In this document: positions 27,690-39,452 of the stretch, piece after piece
Layout of the letters: each line of letters starts with the position of its first letter
How positions within the stretch are numbered: position 1 is the first letter of the stretch
Source of the DNA: Silene latifolia
Taxonomy: Eukaryota; Streptophyta; Magnoliopsida; Caryophyllales; Caryophyllaceae
NCBI RefSeq assembly: GCF_048544455.1
Contig: NC_133534.1
Span: 30,704,217-30,768,216 of the forward strand
DNA: 64,000 bases
Reading direction: 5' to 3'
Translations under genes and position numbers: made by a program
Notes under the pieces: model-generated
The model's input: only the letters and a program-made list of their open reading frames with translations
What the model was told of the DNA's origin: nothing
The model's database searches: none

Positions 27690-28610
27690 AAGGACCAAAT
27701 TTACACTCTAAAACCTTCAAATTTACACTAAAATACTACATTTACACTCGTAAAACATCACATTTACACTCGTAAAATGTTAAAATTATATAAATTCAAA
27801 ATTTTCGTCACAAAAAATAAAAAAAAAACCAAATTTACACTCTTAAAATGTGACATTTACACTCGTAAAACATCACATTTACACTTGTAAAATGTTAAAA
27901 TTATATAAATTCAAAATTTCCGTCACAAAAAATCAAATTTACACTCTTAAAATGTTACATTTACACTCGTAAAACATCACATTTACACTTGTAAAATGTT
28001 AAAATTATGTAAATTCAAAATTTCCGTCACAAAAAAACAAATTTACACTCTTAAAATGTTACATTTACACTCGTAAAACATCACATTTACACTTGTAAAA
28101 TGTTAAAATTATATAAATTCAAAATTTCCGTCACAAAAAATCAAATTTACACTCATAAAATGTTACATTTACACTCGTAAAACATCACATTTACACTTGT
28201 AAAATGTTAAAATTATATAAATTCATAATTTCCGTCACAAAAATTCAAATTTACACTCTAAAAATGTTACATTTACACTTGTAAAACTTCACATTTACAC
28301 TTGTAAAGTGTTAAAATTATATAAATTCAAAATTTCCGTCACAAAAAATAAAATTAACACTCTAAAAATGTTACATTTACACTCGTAAAACTTCACATTT
28401 ACACTTGTAAAGTGTTAAAATTATATAAATTCAAAATTTCCGTCACAAAATATAAATTTTACACTCTTAAAATGTTACATTTACACTAGTAAAACATCAC
28501 ATTTACACTTGTAAAGTGTTAAAATTATATAAATTCAAAATTTCCGTCACATTTACACTTGTAAAACTCATACAACATTACATTTACACTTCTGAAATCT
28601 AAAAGTCAAA
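27690..28610 (+). repeat. Higher-order tandem repeat, about 105-bp unit, about 8 copies
   Basis: Each unit holds three TTTACACT words, two AAAATGTTA words and ends near AATTTCCGTCACAAAAA. The CCGTCACAAA landmark recurs about every 105 bases from 27805 to 28540. Units are very similar to one another, so amplification was recent compared with the 22-24 bp field next to it. Confidence 0.88.
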
Positions 28611-28855
28611 ACTGATTAATTAGGGGCTAGAGAGAGAAAGAAAAATTAATTAGTGTGTAGAAATTTGATTAGTGGTAAATTTTTTTGGTAATTTTTAATC
28701 TCAACCATCCATCTCAATCCAACCATCCACATTTTTTTCCTTTTCTTTTTAAAGGCCTTTAATCAAATTCATCTCAACCTTCCATTTAGTCCATCCAATG
28801 GCCCTTAAAGGGACTTATGGACTCAATGGCCCATGTTGGACTCATTAGATCTTAC

Positions 28856-28965
<110 letters not shown>

Positions 28966-29170
28966 TAGGTGTTAGGTGTTAGGTGTTAGACTAGTAAAAT
29001 ATTAAGACTCTTAATGTGACTATGTTGGAGTTAAGAATTAGGACCTTGTATATAAAGGTCATTATTCATGTTGGATAAGATGTGATGAGTGTGCTTAATT
29101 TCATGAGTTAAGCATAAATTGAAATCTTAGCTAGTAGCTAAGTGTTGGAGGATTCATTGTATTATTGTTA

Positions 29171-30308
29171 GTGAATATTGTTAGTTTCCACCTAGTATTT
29201 ATCGTATTTTGCAAATTACCACCCTGTATTTTGTTTATTACAACTTACCACCTACCTTACACCCTATATATCCCATCTACCACCTTATTGCCATCTCGGT
29301 CATTATTTTACGCAAATCCCAACTTGTTAACGTGATAAACTATAGAAAGACCAGAATACCCTTACTACCACAAAAATTAAAAGATAAACAAGTAAACACC
29401 ACCATTCATCACCGTCATTCACCAACACTTCAATAACTCTTCTTCATCATCATCATCATCATCAAATATCCATTAAAAAAATCATCATAAAAATCCAAAA
29501 TCTACACCTCAATAATTCTTCATCGCCAACCCACAAGTTTCTCACCACTGCCACCTAACCACCGTCGTCCTTCCCCCACCGCCGTGTTAACCCCTTCACA
29601 AGCATCGACATTGAAATGTCATGCATCACCGGGGCTTTGATCCCTTCCCCACAATCGAACACTCTTGTTGGTCGGCCGCCACTCAACCATTCATCCCTAT
29701 CTATCAATCATCTCCACCACCCACGAAAATTCTAGATCTATGATTTTTGTGGGTAGGGGACTAGAGGAGGGGAGAGGATTTCGTGGGTAGGACCTGGGAG
29801 TGATGGTAAGAACAAGTTAGCGGTGATGAATGTGACATATCTGGTGGTGCGATGAGGAAGTAGGTCTGGGTTGGCAACTTGGGATTGCGGAGGGAGAAAG
29901 GGGATGGTGGATTGGTGGAGTTGTATAATGTGGAATGTTTATAAGAATTCACCGTAAATTTTATACAAATTGCTCTTTAAGATTGTGTAAGATGGATCAT
30001 GAATGATTGTTGGATTTTGATTCTTAAGATATTTAGGTTTTGATTGTGTTTTTGGGTTTAAGGAGTTTGATTTTGCTCATCTAATTGGCAGTGAGTGTTT
30101 GGAATGAATGAAAGTAGGGGTATTTTGGTCACATTATAGTTTATTCACTTAATGAGTCGGGAAATTAAGTTAATGATAATCGGGAACGAAATACGGTGGG
30201 AGTCTGGATATATACAGTGCAAAGTAGGTGGTTATTAGTACTAAGCGAAATACTAGGTGTTAGTTTGCAAAATACGGTAAATGTTAGGTAGTAAGTAACA
30301 ATTTTCAC
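29171..30308. mobile_element. MULE-type element, 1138 bp, 9-bp duplication TTATTGTTA
   Basis: Starts GTGAATATTGTTAG; the reverse complement of its end starts GTGAAAATTGTTAC. The arms share CGTATTTTGCAAA and continue for about 200 bases with divergence. TTATTGTTA occurs at 29162-29170 and 30309-30317. The interior holds a short ATC repeat (29443-29463) and no transposase. Confidence 0.82.
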
Positions 30309-30592
30309 TTATTGTTAAGATTGAATAATAATAATACAAAGTTGTGTTGTGGGTTAATTCACATAACAAAAATACTGTGTTTTTGCATTTTAGTATATTA
30401 TTTGTACCAAAAACAACAATAATAAGCGTATCAATTTTATTATTAATCCTAATTTGTACCTGTTTCATTGCTTATATCACCATTTTTTTTAGTTTGTAAA
30501 ATAATCTCTTATTAAATTTATGAAAAGACCATTTCTTGTGAGATTTAGTCGATCCCGTATATCTGTGTATACATAGCATTAAGTGTAACTTT

Positions 30593-30782
30593 TTTTTTTT
30601 TGTTTTGACCAGGAGTATCCCCTACCGACAGCTGGGGCAATCTCTTTCGGGGTACTGAAGGCAATTTTATGGGTTGACCGCTCCCAAGTTTGACTTTTTC
30701 ATTCGCAAGAGTCAGGAATCGAACCTCCGACCACTTGTTTAACAGATGAGAGCTCTTATCACTCATACGAGCCAACTTTGAT
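30593..30782 (-). mobile_element. tRNA-derived SINE, reverse orientation
   Basis: On the minus strand it begins TTGGCTCGTATGAGTGATAAG (A-box region), has GGTTCGATTCC (B box) and ends in a poly-A tail (T run at 30589-30600 on the plus strand). ATTAAGTGTAACTTT flanks it at about 30578-30592 and 30783-30797. It lies about 100 bases upstream of the P450 start codon. Confidence 0.85.
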
Positions 30783-30849
30783 ATTAAGTGTAACTTTTAA
30801 AATGGGCCCAATGGATTTTATCTGGACCCGTTGCACGTTACTACTGCTC

Positions 30850-30865
30850 TACTAGTATATACGAC
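30850..30865 (+). promoter_or_regulatory. Possible TATA box of the P450 gene
   Basis: CTAGTATATACGACC lies 35-45 bases before the ATG at 30898. That is close, leaving a very short leader. Weak evidence. Confidence 0.3.
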
Positions 30866-30897
30866 CGTAGTAGGAAAGATATTGTAATTTGCAAATA

Positions 30898-33800
30898 ATG
30901 TTGACTGCAATGTACTTCTTCGGCCACATTCTCATCCTTGTAGGAACGTACTTATGTACAGTCTACATATGGGGGAAATTACAAAAACGACCTCCAAGCC
31001 CCTTTCTCTGCTTTCCATTGATCGGCCATGTTGTGGATAAGCACCCTATAGCCGAAGCATACGCTGAGCTAGCAAACCGGTATGGCCCGGTCTTCTTTCT
31101 CTGGTCCGGTTCACGGCCTACCATTGTCGTATCCTCCCCAAAAGCAGCGGAGGAATGCCTTAGTGATAACGACGTTGTCTTCTGCAACCGAATTAAGGGA
31201 ACCTTAGTTGGGAAATATAGAGGCTATGACTACACCAGCTTGAATTTTGCACCATATGGGCCTCACTGGAGGAACCTTAGAAAAATCGCCACAGTCGAGA
31301 TCCTCTCCACTCGCCGCCTACTCTCACTCGCTGCCATTCGAGCTGATGAGCTTAGGTTGCTCATCAAACGACTATGTAAGTACATATATTAAAGCACACG
31401 TCATATGTTTACACAATTTGTATATTTAGTTATACTAGCTTAATTGGCTTTATTAGTTAAAACATTTTAATACAAATCCTTAGTTTGTCAAGACTTGCTA
31501 ATTAATCTGTCTGTGAGAGTTGAAGATTGGAGAAAACTCAAAAGAGATTGTCCATAGCATTGCAGTAAGATCCTATATGAGTGGTATTGAATTTAATATT
31601 AGGAGTTCACGGCACAAACTCGTTATTCTTGTATTATTAATGATTATGTGAAAACTAACTCATTAAATGCAAGTCCGATATTTGATAATTAATGTGGAAG
31701 TATGTATAAGCAGCTGGATCATCAAGAGTAGTCGAGATGAGGCCTCAAATTCTTGATGCGACATTGAATATCATGACAAGGATGATCTTCAGCGAGGCGT
31801 ACTATGGTTTGGAGGCATGCTCGGAGAAAGCAAGGCGGCTTAGAGAGATGGTTGTGGAATCAATAGCAGTGGCGAATTTGCCATGTGTAGGAGATTTTGT
31901 TCCATGTCTCAGGTGGTTAGACCGGAGTGCAGAGATGAGATTTAAAGAGTACACAGAGAAAAGAGATAGAATTATGATGGAGCTGTTCGAGGAGCACCGT
32001 GGTAAACGAATTCATCCCAACCAGGATCTAATGGGGAAGCCAATGATTCAATCACTTTTGGAGCTTCAGGAGTCTGACCCAGTGTATTATAAGGACCAAG
32101 TGCTCCATAGTCTCGTGCTGGTATGTACAACCATCCACTAATTGATTCAATTATTTTGTTTTTGCCTTGTTAAATTTTTTTTTTTTTTAGTGTAAATCAT
32201 CCGGTTTAATCCGGATTTGAGCAGGGTAGGATCATTAGGGCGGTAAAACTCTCCTCATGAGTTTTAACACTGCTACCTTCGCAGGGCTCAAATATGAGAC
32301 CTCTCGTTAAGCAAGAACAACTCTTTGCCAGCTGATCGAAGTTCTTATGGGTTGCCTTGTTAATTTGTGATAGTGATGAAATAATTCAACTATGCATTAT
32401 GGTAAATAAAGATAAGGGTTTTTTTTATAAGTATTACCTTTGTACTAAACGGTTTTAAGAAATACTACCAAAATAATTTTTGTTTAAAAACTACTGCCCA
32501 TATGTTTGATTTTTTTTTTTAAAAATACTACAAAATCTCATCCAAACCCAATAAAACACAATTATAACCATTTATTTTTGAATTTCCATCTTATGTTGTA
32601 AACTTTATCCCTTTAACACTACCAATACTACTGTTTGCCAATCATTTTGGGGGCAAAATCACTTTAAATTCACCTATCTAACGTAATTAAGGTAAAACAG
32701 TTGTTTAAACTCCATCAAATTAACTAGTTGGCAAATAACCCCACCTTTGATATGTCTTCCAGAAATAACCCAACCTTTTAACTTAAACAATAATAATCCA
32801 ACCTTTGTATTTTTGTCAAAACAATATCCCAAAATCTCACCTAAACTAATTTCTACCTAATATTGAGAAATGATATTTTATAAAATAGTTTCATAAATCT
32901 TTATATAAAGTTTATTAACATTACATAAAATCAAATAATCACTTAGAAAATTCAAAAGATCCAAACTTTTTATTCATTGAGAAATCACAAACATGGCTAT
33001 CAACTATACAAATTTTCGCTAACATTAAAAAAGTTTGAAACTTGGAATCTTTTCCAAACTATTTTTTTCTCAAAAAAGTATATATTTGTTTTATTAATTA
33101 ATTTTCCATTTATAACTAAGGAAATTATAATTTTTCAAATTTTTTGGTTATGATTTTTTTTTTGAAGTATGATATCGCAAAATAAACTTCATATAAAGAT
33201 TTATGAAACTATTTTACAAAATATCATTTCTCAATATTAGGTAGAAATTAGTTTAGGTGAGATTTTGGGATATTTTTGTAACAAAAATATAAAGGTTGTA
33301 TTATTATTGTTTAAGTTAAAAGGTTGGGTTATTTCTGGAAGACATATCAAAGGTTGGGTTATTTTTGTTAAATTTGCCTAACTCGTTTAAGGGATAAAAT
33401 TTACAACTTAGGATGGAAATTCTAAAATAAATGGCCGAGATTGTGTTTTATTGGATTTGGATGAGATTTGATAGTGTTTTTAAAAAAAATCAAACTTATT
33501 GGTAGTAGTTTTTAAGCGAAAATTATTTTGGTAGTAAATCTTAAAACAGGGTAACACAAAGGTAGTAGTTATAAAAAAAAATCCTAAAGATAATCAATAT
33601 AAATTAATTGGCTTGACATTAACATTGACATTATTATCATTTATCCATCAGCCTCAAATTGGCAGGATTATTAACATTGTCATTATTACTCCCAAATTGA
33701 TAAATTGGTAAAAAAAGTAAGGGGTGGTGGACAAATTGGTAAAAAACAGTTTCTTTTTCGACAAATTGGTAAAAAAAATAGAGGATTGGACAAATACACC

Positions 33801-35539
33801 AAAAAAAGAATTGTAATCCAATTAATTAGCACAAATTATCATTTAAGACGGGTTTGTTCGTATTAAGTTTAATACGGGTCAAATAGTCCGAACAAAACAA
33901 AAGCAAAATGCATGATAAAAACGCAACAAATTTGTCTTATATGCACACGTAAGATATACTCGACCCGTTTTAATCTTAAGACGGATATAGTTGTTCATGG
34001 GTTCGGGCTAAGTCAATTTCGGACTTGTTGGTTTCGGATCGGGTTATTTCGGTTCAGGTCATTTTCGTGTCAGCTATTATCAAGTTATTTGTGGCTAATA
34101 ACTCGTTTGAGTCGACTTGCCGTGAAAATGACCCGAATTTTCTTGACACGTAAATGACACGACCCGAAATCACCCTATCCAAGATCACCCAACCAAAAAA
34201 ATGAGCCGACAAAATCTAACTTTAATTTAACCAGAAAAACTTCAAATGACTTTTTTTATCTTAATCATTGACCCGAAAGTGAGCCGAAAAATATATCGCA
34301 CATACCCGAAACCGAAAATGACTCGACCCGAATAAACCCGAAAAAAATGCGAAACCGAACTAACTCGACATGCGCTGGCCTGACCCGTTTGCCAGATGTA
34401 CCGAATAAACCCAACCCGAACTCGACCCGACACCCGAACTAAATCCCCGAAACCCGAATTAACCCAACCCACCGTAACCCGACCCGAATATTTATTGTTG
34501 CAAACCGGTTATAATCCATGAATAACTTGAGATTAGTTGGCCCGAAAAGGACCTCAACCCGAGATAACCCGACCCGATTCGAAACTAGTAAACCCGAAAG
34601 TGACTCGATCTGAACCCTTAAACAACTATATCCGTCTTAATATTAAAACGGGTCGAGTATATCTTATTGCATTTTTCTCATGCATTTTGTTTTTGTTTTA
34701 TTCCAACTACTTGACCCGTATTAAACTTAATACGGATATATCCCCGTAAATGATCATTTCTGCTAATTATTTGGATAATCATTTCTTTTTTGGTGTATTT
34801 GTCCATCCCTTCATTTTTTTTACCAATTTGTCCAAAATGAAACTTTTTTTTACCAAATTGTCCATTAGTCCTTATTTTTTTACCAATTTGTCAATTTGGC
34901 CCATTATTACAGGATTTGTTAATAGGATCGACAGAAACGTCAATAAGCACAATCGAATGGGCGCTCTCTCTTCTACTCAACCATCCAGAAGTTCTAAAGA
35001 AAGTTCGTACTGAAATCGATAATTATGTCGGCTATTCAAGATTGCTTGAAGAACCCGACTTGAACCAACTTCCATATCTTCGCTGCATAATTAATGAAAC
35101 ATTAAGAATGTATCCACCTCTCCCATTTCTATTCCCTCACGAGTCGTCCAAAGACTGTCTCGTTGGAGGGTATCATATCCGTAATGGCACATTTCTAATT
35201 ATCAACATTCATGCCATACAAAACGATCCTAAGATTTGGGAAAGTCCGAGAAGTTTTAGGCCAGAGAGATTTGAGGGAGTGGAAGGGCATAAAATAGGAT
35301 ATAAGATGATGCCATTTGGGTCGGGACGAAGAAGTTGTCCCGGTGAAGGTTTGGCGATCCGAGTGATGGGGATGATGCTTGGAACTTTAATCCAATGCCT
35401 TGATATAGAACGGGTGGATGATAAGTTGGTAAATATGGCACAACTTGAAAGCTTCAACATACAAATGGCTGAGCCACTAACTGCAAGGATTCAACCGCGT
35501 CATTTTATGATTAATGTTCTTCAAAAACTAGGAGAATAA
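30898..35539 (+). CDS. Cytochrome P450, CYP81-like, three exons
   Basis: A haem-thiolate monooxygenase, expected to be anchored in the ER and to take electrons from NADPH-P450 reductase; the substrate cannot be told from sequence. Exons are 30898-31375, 31714-32120 and 34913-35539, giving 1512 bases or 503 residues plus stop, normal for a plant P450. Introns are GT-AG (GTAAGT...CAG; GTATGT...CAG) and the phases join. Seen: hydrophobic N-terminal anchor (about residues 5-25), Pro-rich hinge RPPSPF (31-36), C-helix HWRNLRK, I-helix GSTETS (300-305), ETLR (357-360), PERF (412-415) and haem loop FGSGRRSCPG with Cys437. Intron 2 lies just before the I-helix, the usual A-type P450 position; intron 1 is extra. 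The upstream TTG-initiated extension is not used; ATG 30898 or 30910 is the likely start. CYP81 is suggested by overall resemblance only. The coding sequence is intact. Confidence 0.9.
32174..32351 (-). mobile_element. SINE in P450 intron 2, reverse orientation
   Basis: On the minus strand it begins near TAAGAACTTCGATCAGCTGG, carries a box B-like GGTCTCATATTTGAGCCC and ends in poly-A. TTGCCTTGTTAA flanks it at 32162-32173 and 32352-32363. It is a different family from the SINE at 30593-30782. Confidence 0.85.
32416..33584. mobile_element. MULE-type foldback element, 1169 bp, 9-bp duplication TAAAGATAA
   Basis: Starts GGGTTTTTTTTATAAG; the reverse complement of its end starts GGATTTTTTTTTATAAC. 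The arms pair almost to the centre: TTTAGGTGAGATTTTGGGAT at 33252 pairs with the region at 32835, and AAATGATATTTT-type words recur reversed. The left arm has about 100 bases (32625-32725) without a partner. TAAAGATAA is at 32407-32415 and 33585-33593. The intronic transcript could form a long hairpin. Confidence 0.87.
33690..34901. mobile_element. MULE-type foldback element, 1212 bp, 9-bp duplication CATTATTAC, at the splice acceptor
   Basis: The left end TCCCAAATTGATAAATTGG matches the reverse complement of the right end, GGCCAAATTGACAAATTGG. The arms also share AATACGGGTCAA/TTGACCCGTATT and the ATATACTCGACCCGTTTTAA words. CATTATTAC is at 33681-33689 and 34902-34910. The centre (34130-34620) is rich in CCCGAA/ACCCGACC words. 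The right duplication copy is followed directly by the AG of the exon 3 acceptor. Confidence 0.87.
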
Positions 35540-37002
35540 ATTGTTGGATTATTGTTGTCTGTTTCTATTATTTAGTTAATTAGTGGCTAATATGATTCCT
35601 ATTAATATGGCAATAAGGTAGTGGTCAAATAATATTTCCTTTGTTCCGGTCATTTGTTGTCCTATTATATTTTAGGTGTCTCGGTCATTTGTTGTCCTTT
35701 TTTATTTTAAAAATGAATTTGATTAGCAATTTGATCATTCACACTAGCTCAATTTGATTCACTTGTCATTTAATAATTGGCTCACTCATCTTTCCTTAGT
35801 CTTTGTGCCAAAACCAAAAGATAGGGAATGAGCGAGTATTTGTTAACAAATGCTAGATAGTGGTAGTTGTAATTTAGGGTATTTTTAATTTTATTTGTAA
35901 CCCTATAAAAGGCTAATAATGTATTCGTTAATAATATAGTTCTTTTACAAGCAAAACGTCTCCATATATTTTCACTCCCCTCTTAATTTTAGTCTATCAT
36001 AAATATTCCCTCTTTGCTTCGTCGTTTGTTACAGTTGCTAGCTCTTGTTTGTTTTTCTTAATTTTCGTTTTCAATGTACGATTTATTGCCTTCTAATAAA
36101 TATTTCCATTTATCAAAGATGTCTTACTCTAGTAGTTAAGACGGAGTTATTCAGAACAATATGTCTCAGGTTCATTTCCCCCTCCCTTTTTATTTTACTC
36201 AACTAACAATGAAAGGGTGGCTATCACTTATCTTTAGGAGGCTATTTAGGTAAATAGAAAGCAGTTTTACATTAATTATATAGTAAAACCGCCATACAAA
36301 AGACATTCTCAAATTTTAATTGGTGAAAGAAAATGTTGGGTTGATAGCTTGTAATGATAAACAAAAGCGAATAAAATGAAATGAACATATAGAAGAGTAT
36401 TTTCCCAAGTAGTCATTGGTTCAAAACTACTCCCCAGAAGACCCATTCAACTATTTTAATGATACTGTCCAGACTACTGTAGTGGCCCATGCAACCTGTG
36501 ATGACCACTACAGCCATTCACCCAAATTACCAGCAACACATTTGGAGGCACGTGAGGAGGAGATATGTTGTCCCAATTAGAAGAGGTCACCTAATCCTTA
36601 CCCTTTAAAAAGAGCAAACTTGATATTACTGTAGCGATGAATAGTGCACTTCAAATCTCAGCCCTTCTATCTGCCTCTCAATCCTGACCTTCCGTTTACC
36701 CTCTTTTATTCTCTGCCTTTCATTCTACCTTTCCTTCTTGCTGGACCACTCATTCCCTCCACCCAAATACCACTTTCTACTCTCATTGAAGTATCTGCTT
36801 ATCTTCCTCCTCACATGGTAATTCATTTCTCCATCTTTATTAGTTTCAGTTTCGTATCAGTTTCAGTTTAAGTACGATTTCTTTCTTATACCCTTTATCC
36901 TCATATGGAGATCGATTTTCATATCGAGCAAATCATGTATGCGGTCGAAATTAGGGTGATCAATTGGTATCCTTGTTTAATAACATGGTGTCTGGTGATG
37001 AC
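35540..37002. other. P450 downstream flank, MITE-like fragments, no gene seen
   Basis: A TTCCGGTCATTTGTTGTCC word (35643) and its partial repeat (35681) recall one end of Stowaway-like MITEs common in plants. I found no matching inverted end, so it may be a fragment. A second CCCTCTTTGCTTCGTCG-like word lies at 36008. 36600-36880 is pyrimidine-rich, perhaps an old leader sequence. Open frames are short and without motifs. Confidence 0.5.
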
Positions 37003-38282
37003 TGTTAGAAATATTAATCTCATTAATTTACATATTCATATATGTGAGAAATTATTTAGTCATAAAATAATTACAAATATTATGCATGCAAACATAAATA
37101 AAAGTAGAGAAGAAATTGTCTTTCTTACTATGGAATTTCGGATTAAAGGGCACAAGTAAGATCTCCTTCTTACTTGTTCTTGAGCTTTCTTTATTATGGA
37201 CGAACAAGGTTCAAATTAGAACCTCTCCCAAAAGCATATACCCAAAGAAATCTCTTAATAACCAATATTATTATGATCTAGTAACAATATTAGTCTTACT
37301 TAAAATGACACAAAATATTAATTTGTTCTCTTGTTATTTCGGCCAAGAGAGGATATATTTGTGTGTTTTTATTTCTCTAAGTTTTCACAAAAATGGTAGA
37401 GAGAATATATTTTTCTCTTACATTAGAAAAATTAGTTGAAGTTGTGAATAATTGTAAAGGAAAAACCTCTTGGCATCACCCTTGAAAACCGGTTGGAGGG
37501 GGGTTTTTTAAGCCCAATGCATGCAAAAGTTGCTCTTCTCAAAAGTTATAGGGTTGCATGGCTACTAGTTAGCTTTAATCATTGTGTTTTCCACTTAAAC
37601 AATTAACACAATTTAAACCTTATACCCCCTCCATAATTTCGGCACATATGACATAGAATGGGAGGTCTATTTTATTTTGTCATTTGTCAATTGTAACATA
37701 TGTGACATGTTACTTGACATGTGAAATTGTAATGTATTTTTAACATATTAAAAATCAACATACTCATACAATATGTCATATACAATATCTACTAGTAATT
37801 CGTAATTACTTGTACCAAAACGGTTTATCAAATTATAAATTACAACGTCTTGTATTTATAATAAATTATTCGCTCAATTTCAATTTCAATTGTTTTGTAA
37901 ACAATAATTTTATCTAAGTAATAAAACAATTCGATTACTTAGACCGTATCCAATTTAATCGAATTATAATAAGGTACATTAATCTTACTCACAAATCATC
38001 CGTCAATTTTAAGTAATTTAATTAACTCGTATCGGCATACGATTAATTAAATAATCAATTAAGAGTATTTCCCTATAGGTATGACCTAAGGGGATCAATT
38101 GATCACCACCGTCGCACGACACTAATGTCAAACTCTAGTCAGCCAATCATTACCGATATGTGTGGACCCGTTGACTGTAAAATATTACATCACACATGTA
38201 CTCTTAAAATGAGATTTAAACATGTGACCATCATGATCGACAGTTGTGATCGCATTATAGTCGAAGGACACATATTCCAACA
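37003..38282 (-). mobile_element. Copia-type LTR, reverse orientation
   Basis: Bounded by TGTTAGAAATATT at 37003 and ATTCCAACA at 38282 (TG...CA). On the minus strand it begins TGTTGGAATATGTGTCC and is directly preceded by AGGACAAGTGGGAGAT, a polypurine tract typical of copia elements. It is therefore the 3' LTR of a minus-strand element. It is a different family from the copia element at 3587. Confidence 0.78.
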
Positions 38283-39452
38283 ATCTCCCACTTGTCCTCG
38301 ACAAGTGTGCGTCACCAATTCTCTTGTCCTATTACTATCTCCCACTCAATGCAAGGTGTCTTTCACGTCGTACTTGCAAGTGATCATATCGAGAGTGGTT
38401 TCCTCGATCTGGAGAATAACTGATTGACCGGAATTATCTACCATAGATACCTTCCGAGCGTGGCCACGCATTTCCAGTTCATTTCTCCTCGAGTGGCCCT
38501 GAGATATTTTTATAACCCTAACAAGGGGTGGACAATTCTTATCGCACTTATTCCCTTCGACTAACCACAACCATCATAACCCAAAATATGCCCATTTGAC
38601 CCCATTTACGAAGGTCGTAGTAACATAAATCAAAGTTAATCTGAAACTGTGCCACCTTAGGCGAACAGTCTTTAGTCAAAAAAATCGACTTATTAGAATA
38701 TTATAGTAGCTTTCGCCACGACCAAGGCTATATAAATTTGTCAGAACTCTATAAGCGGTCATAAGGCCCGACAAGGTGTTCCTAACAGTCTGCCTATGTG
38801 GTCGACTAGTCATCTCACATTACTCTATAACACTTGAACTTGCCATCAATCGCATCCCACTCTAGTCACTTCGAGACGTCACCTCATACAAGTGACTATG
38901 GGCGAATACAATGTTAATCCGGGTTCACTTTAACGGGGTTCAATATTATCTCTACAACCCGTTTGGATGTAACAGAGTATAAAAAGAGTTTTTAGATTTT
39001 TAAAACTCGAACGACAAATGTGATTATCACATATGAATAGTTAATACCTAATTACTACTTCATAATTTTATAATCAATTTTCATCTTATATGTAGTTGTT
39101 CATCTCAATGCAATTGAAATGACATATGACATGACTCATCATGTTAAGCCTATGAGAAGGCTTCGGTTAGTAGGTTTTATCAACTTCTTGTACCTTACTC
39201 AAACTTACTGCACACTCGTTTTCCTTTGTAATGTATACATTTGCATTACAAAACTTTTTGAGTACGTGTCTAGATCCAATCTAGACATAGGCCCTCTAGC
39301 CTTAGAATAGCTCCCACTGTTTTCACAGTGTGCGGGACTCATCCTTCTTGCACATCTCATGATTGCAAGTGTACTCAATTTCCGTTGTAAATATTTCTCA
39401 TTGTTCTTTATTGCCTAGAACGATTCTAGAAAATCTATTTCTTAAATAACAT
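38283..39452 (-). mobile_element. 3' untranslated part of the reverse copia element, truncated
   Basis: Follows the LTR on the upstream side of that element. Multiple purine-rich words (reverse of CTCCCACT at 38338 and 39310) look like repeated polypurine tracts. No RT, integrase or Gag motifs appear in any minus-strand frame, and the segment ends abruptly at the Gypsy LTR boundary, so the coding part is missing. Confidence 0.55.

Larger units (their letters stand above)
32121..34912 (+). other. P450 intron 2, 2792 bp, swollen by three insertions
   Basis: Donor GTATGT at 32121 and acceptor CAG ending at 34912. It contains a SINE and two Mutator-type foldback elements. Taking out each insertion with one copy of its duplication leaves about 203 bases of original intron. 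Confidence 0.85.

Noticed and set aside
27690..28610. Possible CRISPR-like array because of regular repeat spacing
   Set aside because: The genome is a plant, the 105-bp units have no unique spacers, and no cas-like gene exists; it is a tandem repeat.
30545..30775. 76-codon minus-strand frame upstream of the P450
   Set aside because: It is the body of a tRNA-derived SINE.
34130..34620. CCCGAA/ACCCGA words as a possible telomere-like repeat
   Set aside because: Not the plant telomere unit and irregular; it is the centre of a foldback element.
35630..36020. Complete Stowaway MITE downstream of the P450
   Set aside because: Only one end-like word and its partial repeat are seen; no inverted partner or TA duplication found.
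38125..38427. 100-codon plus-strand frame
   Set aside because: It straddles the edge of the reverse copia LTR and its polypurine tract, so it is antisense noise.
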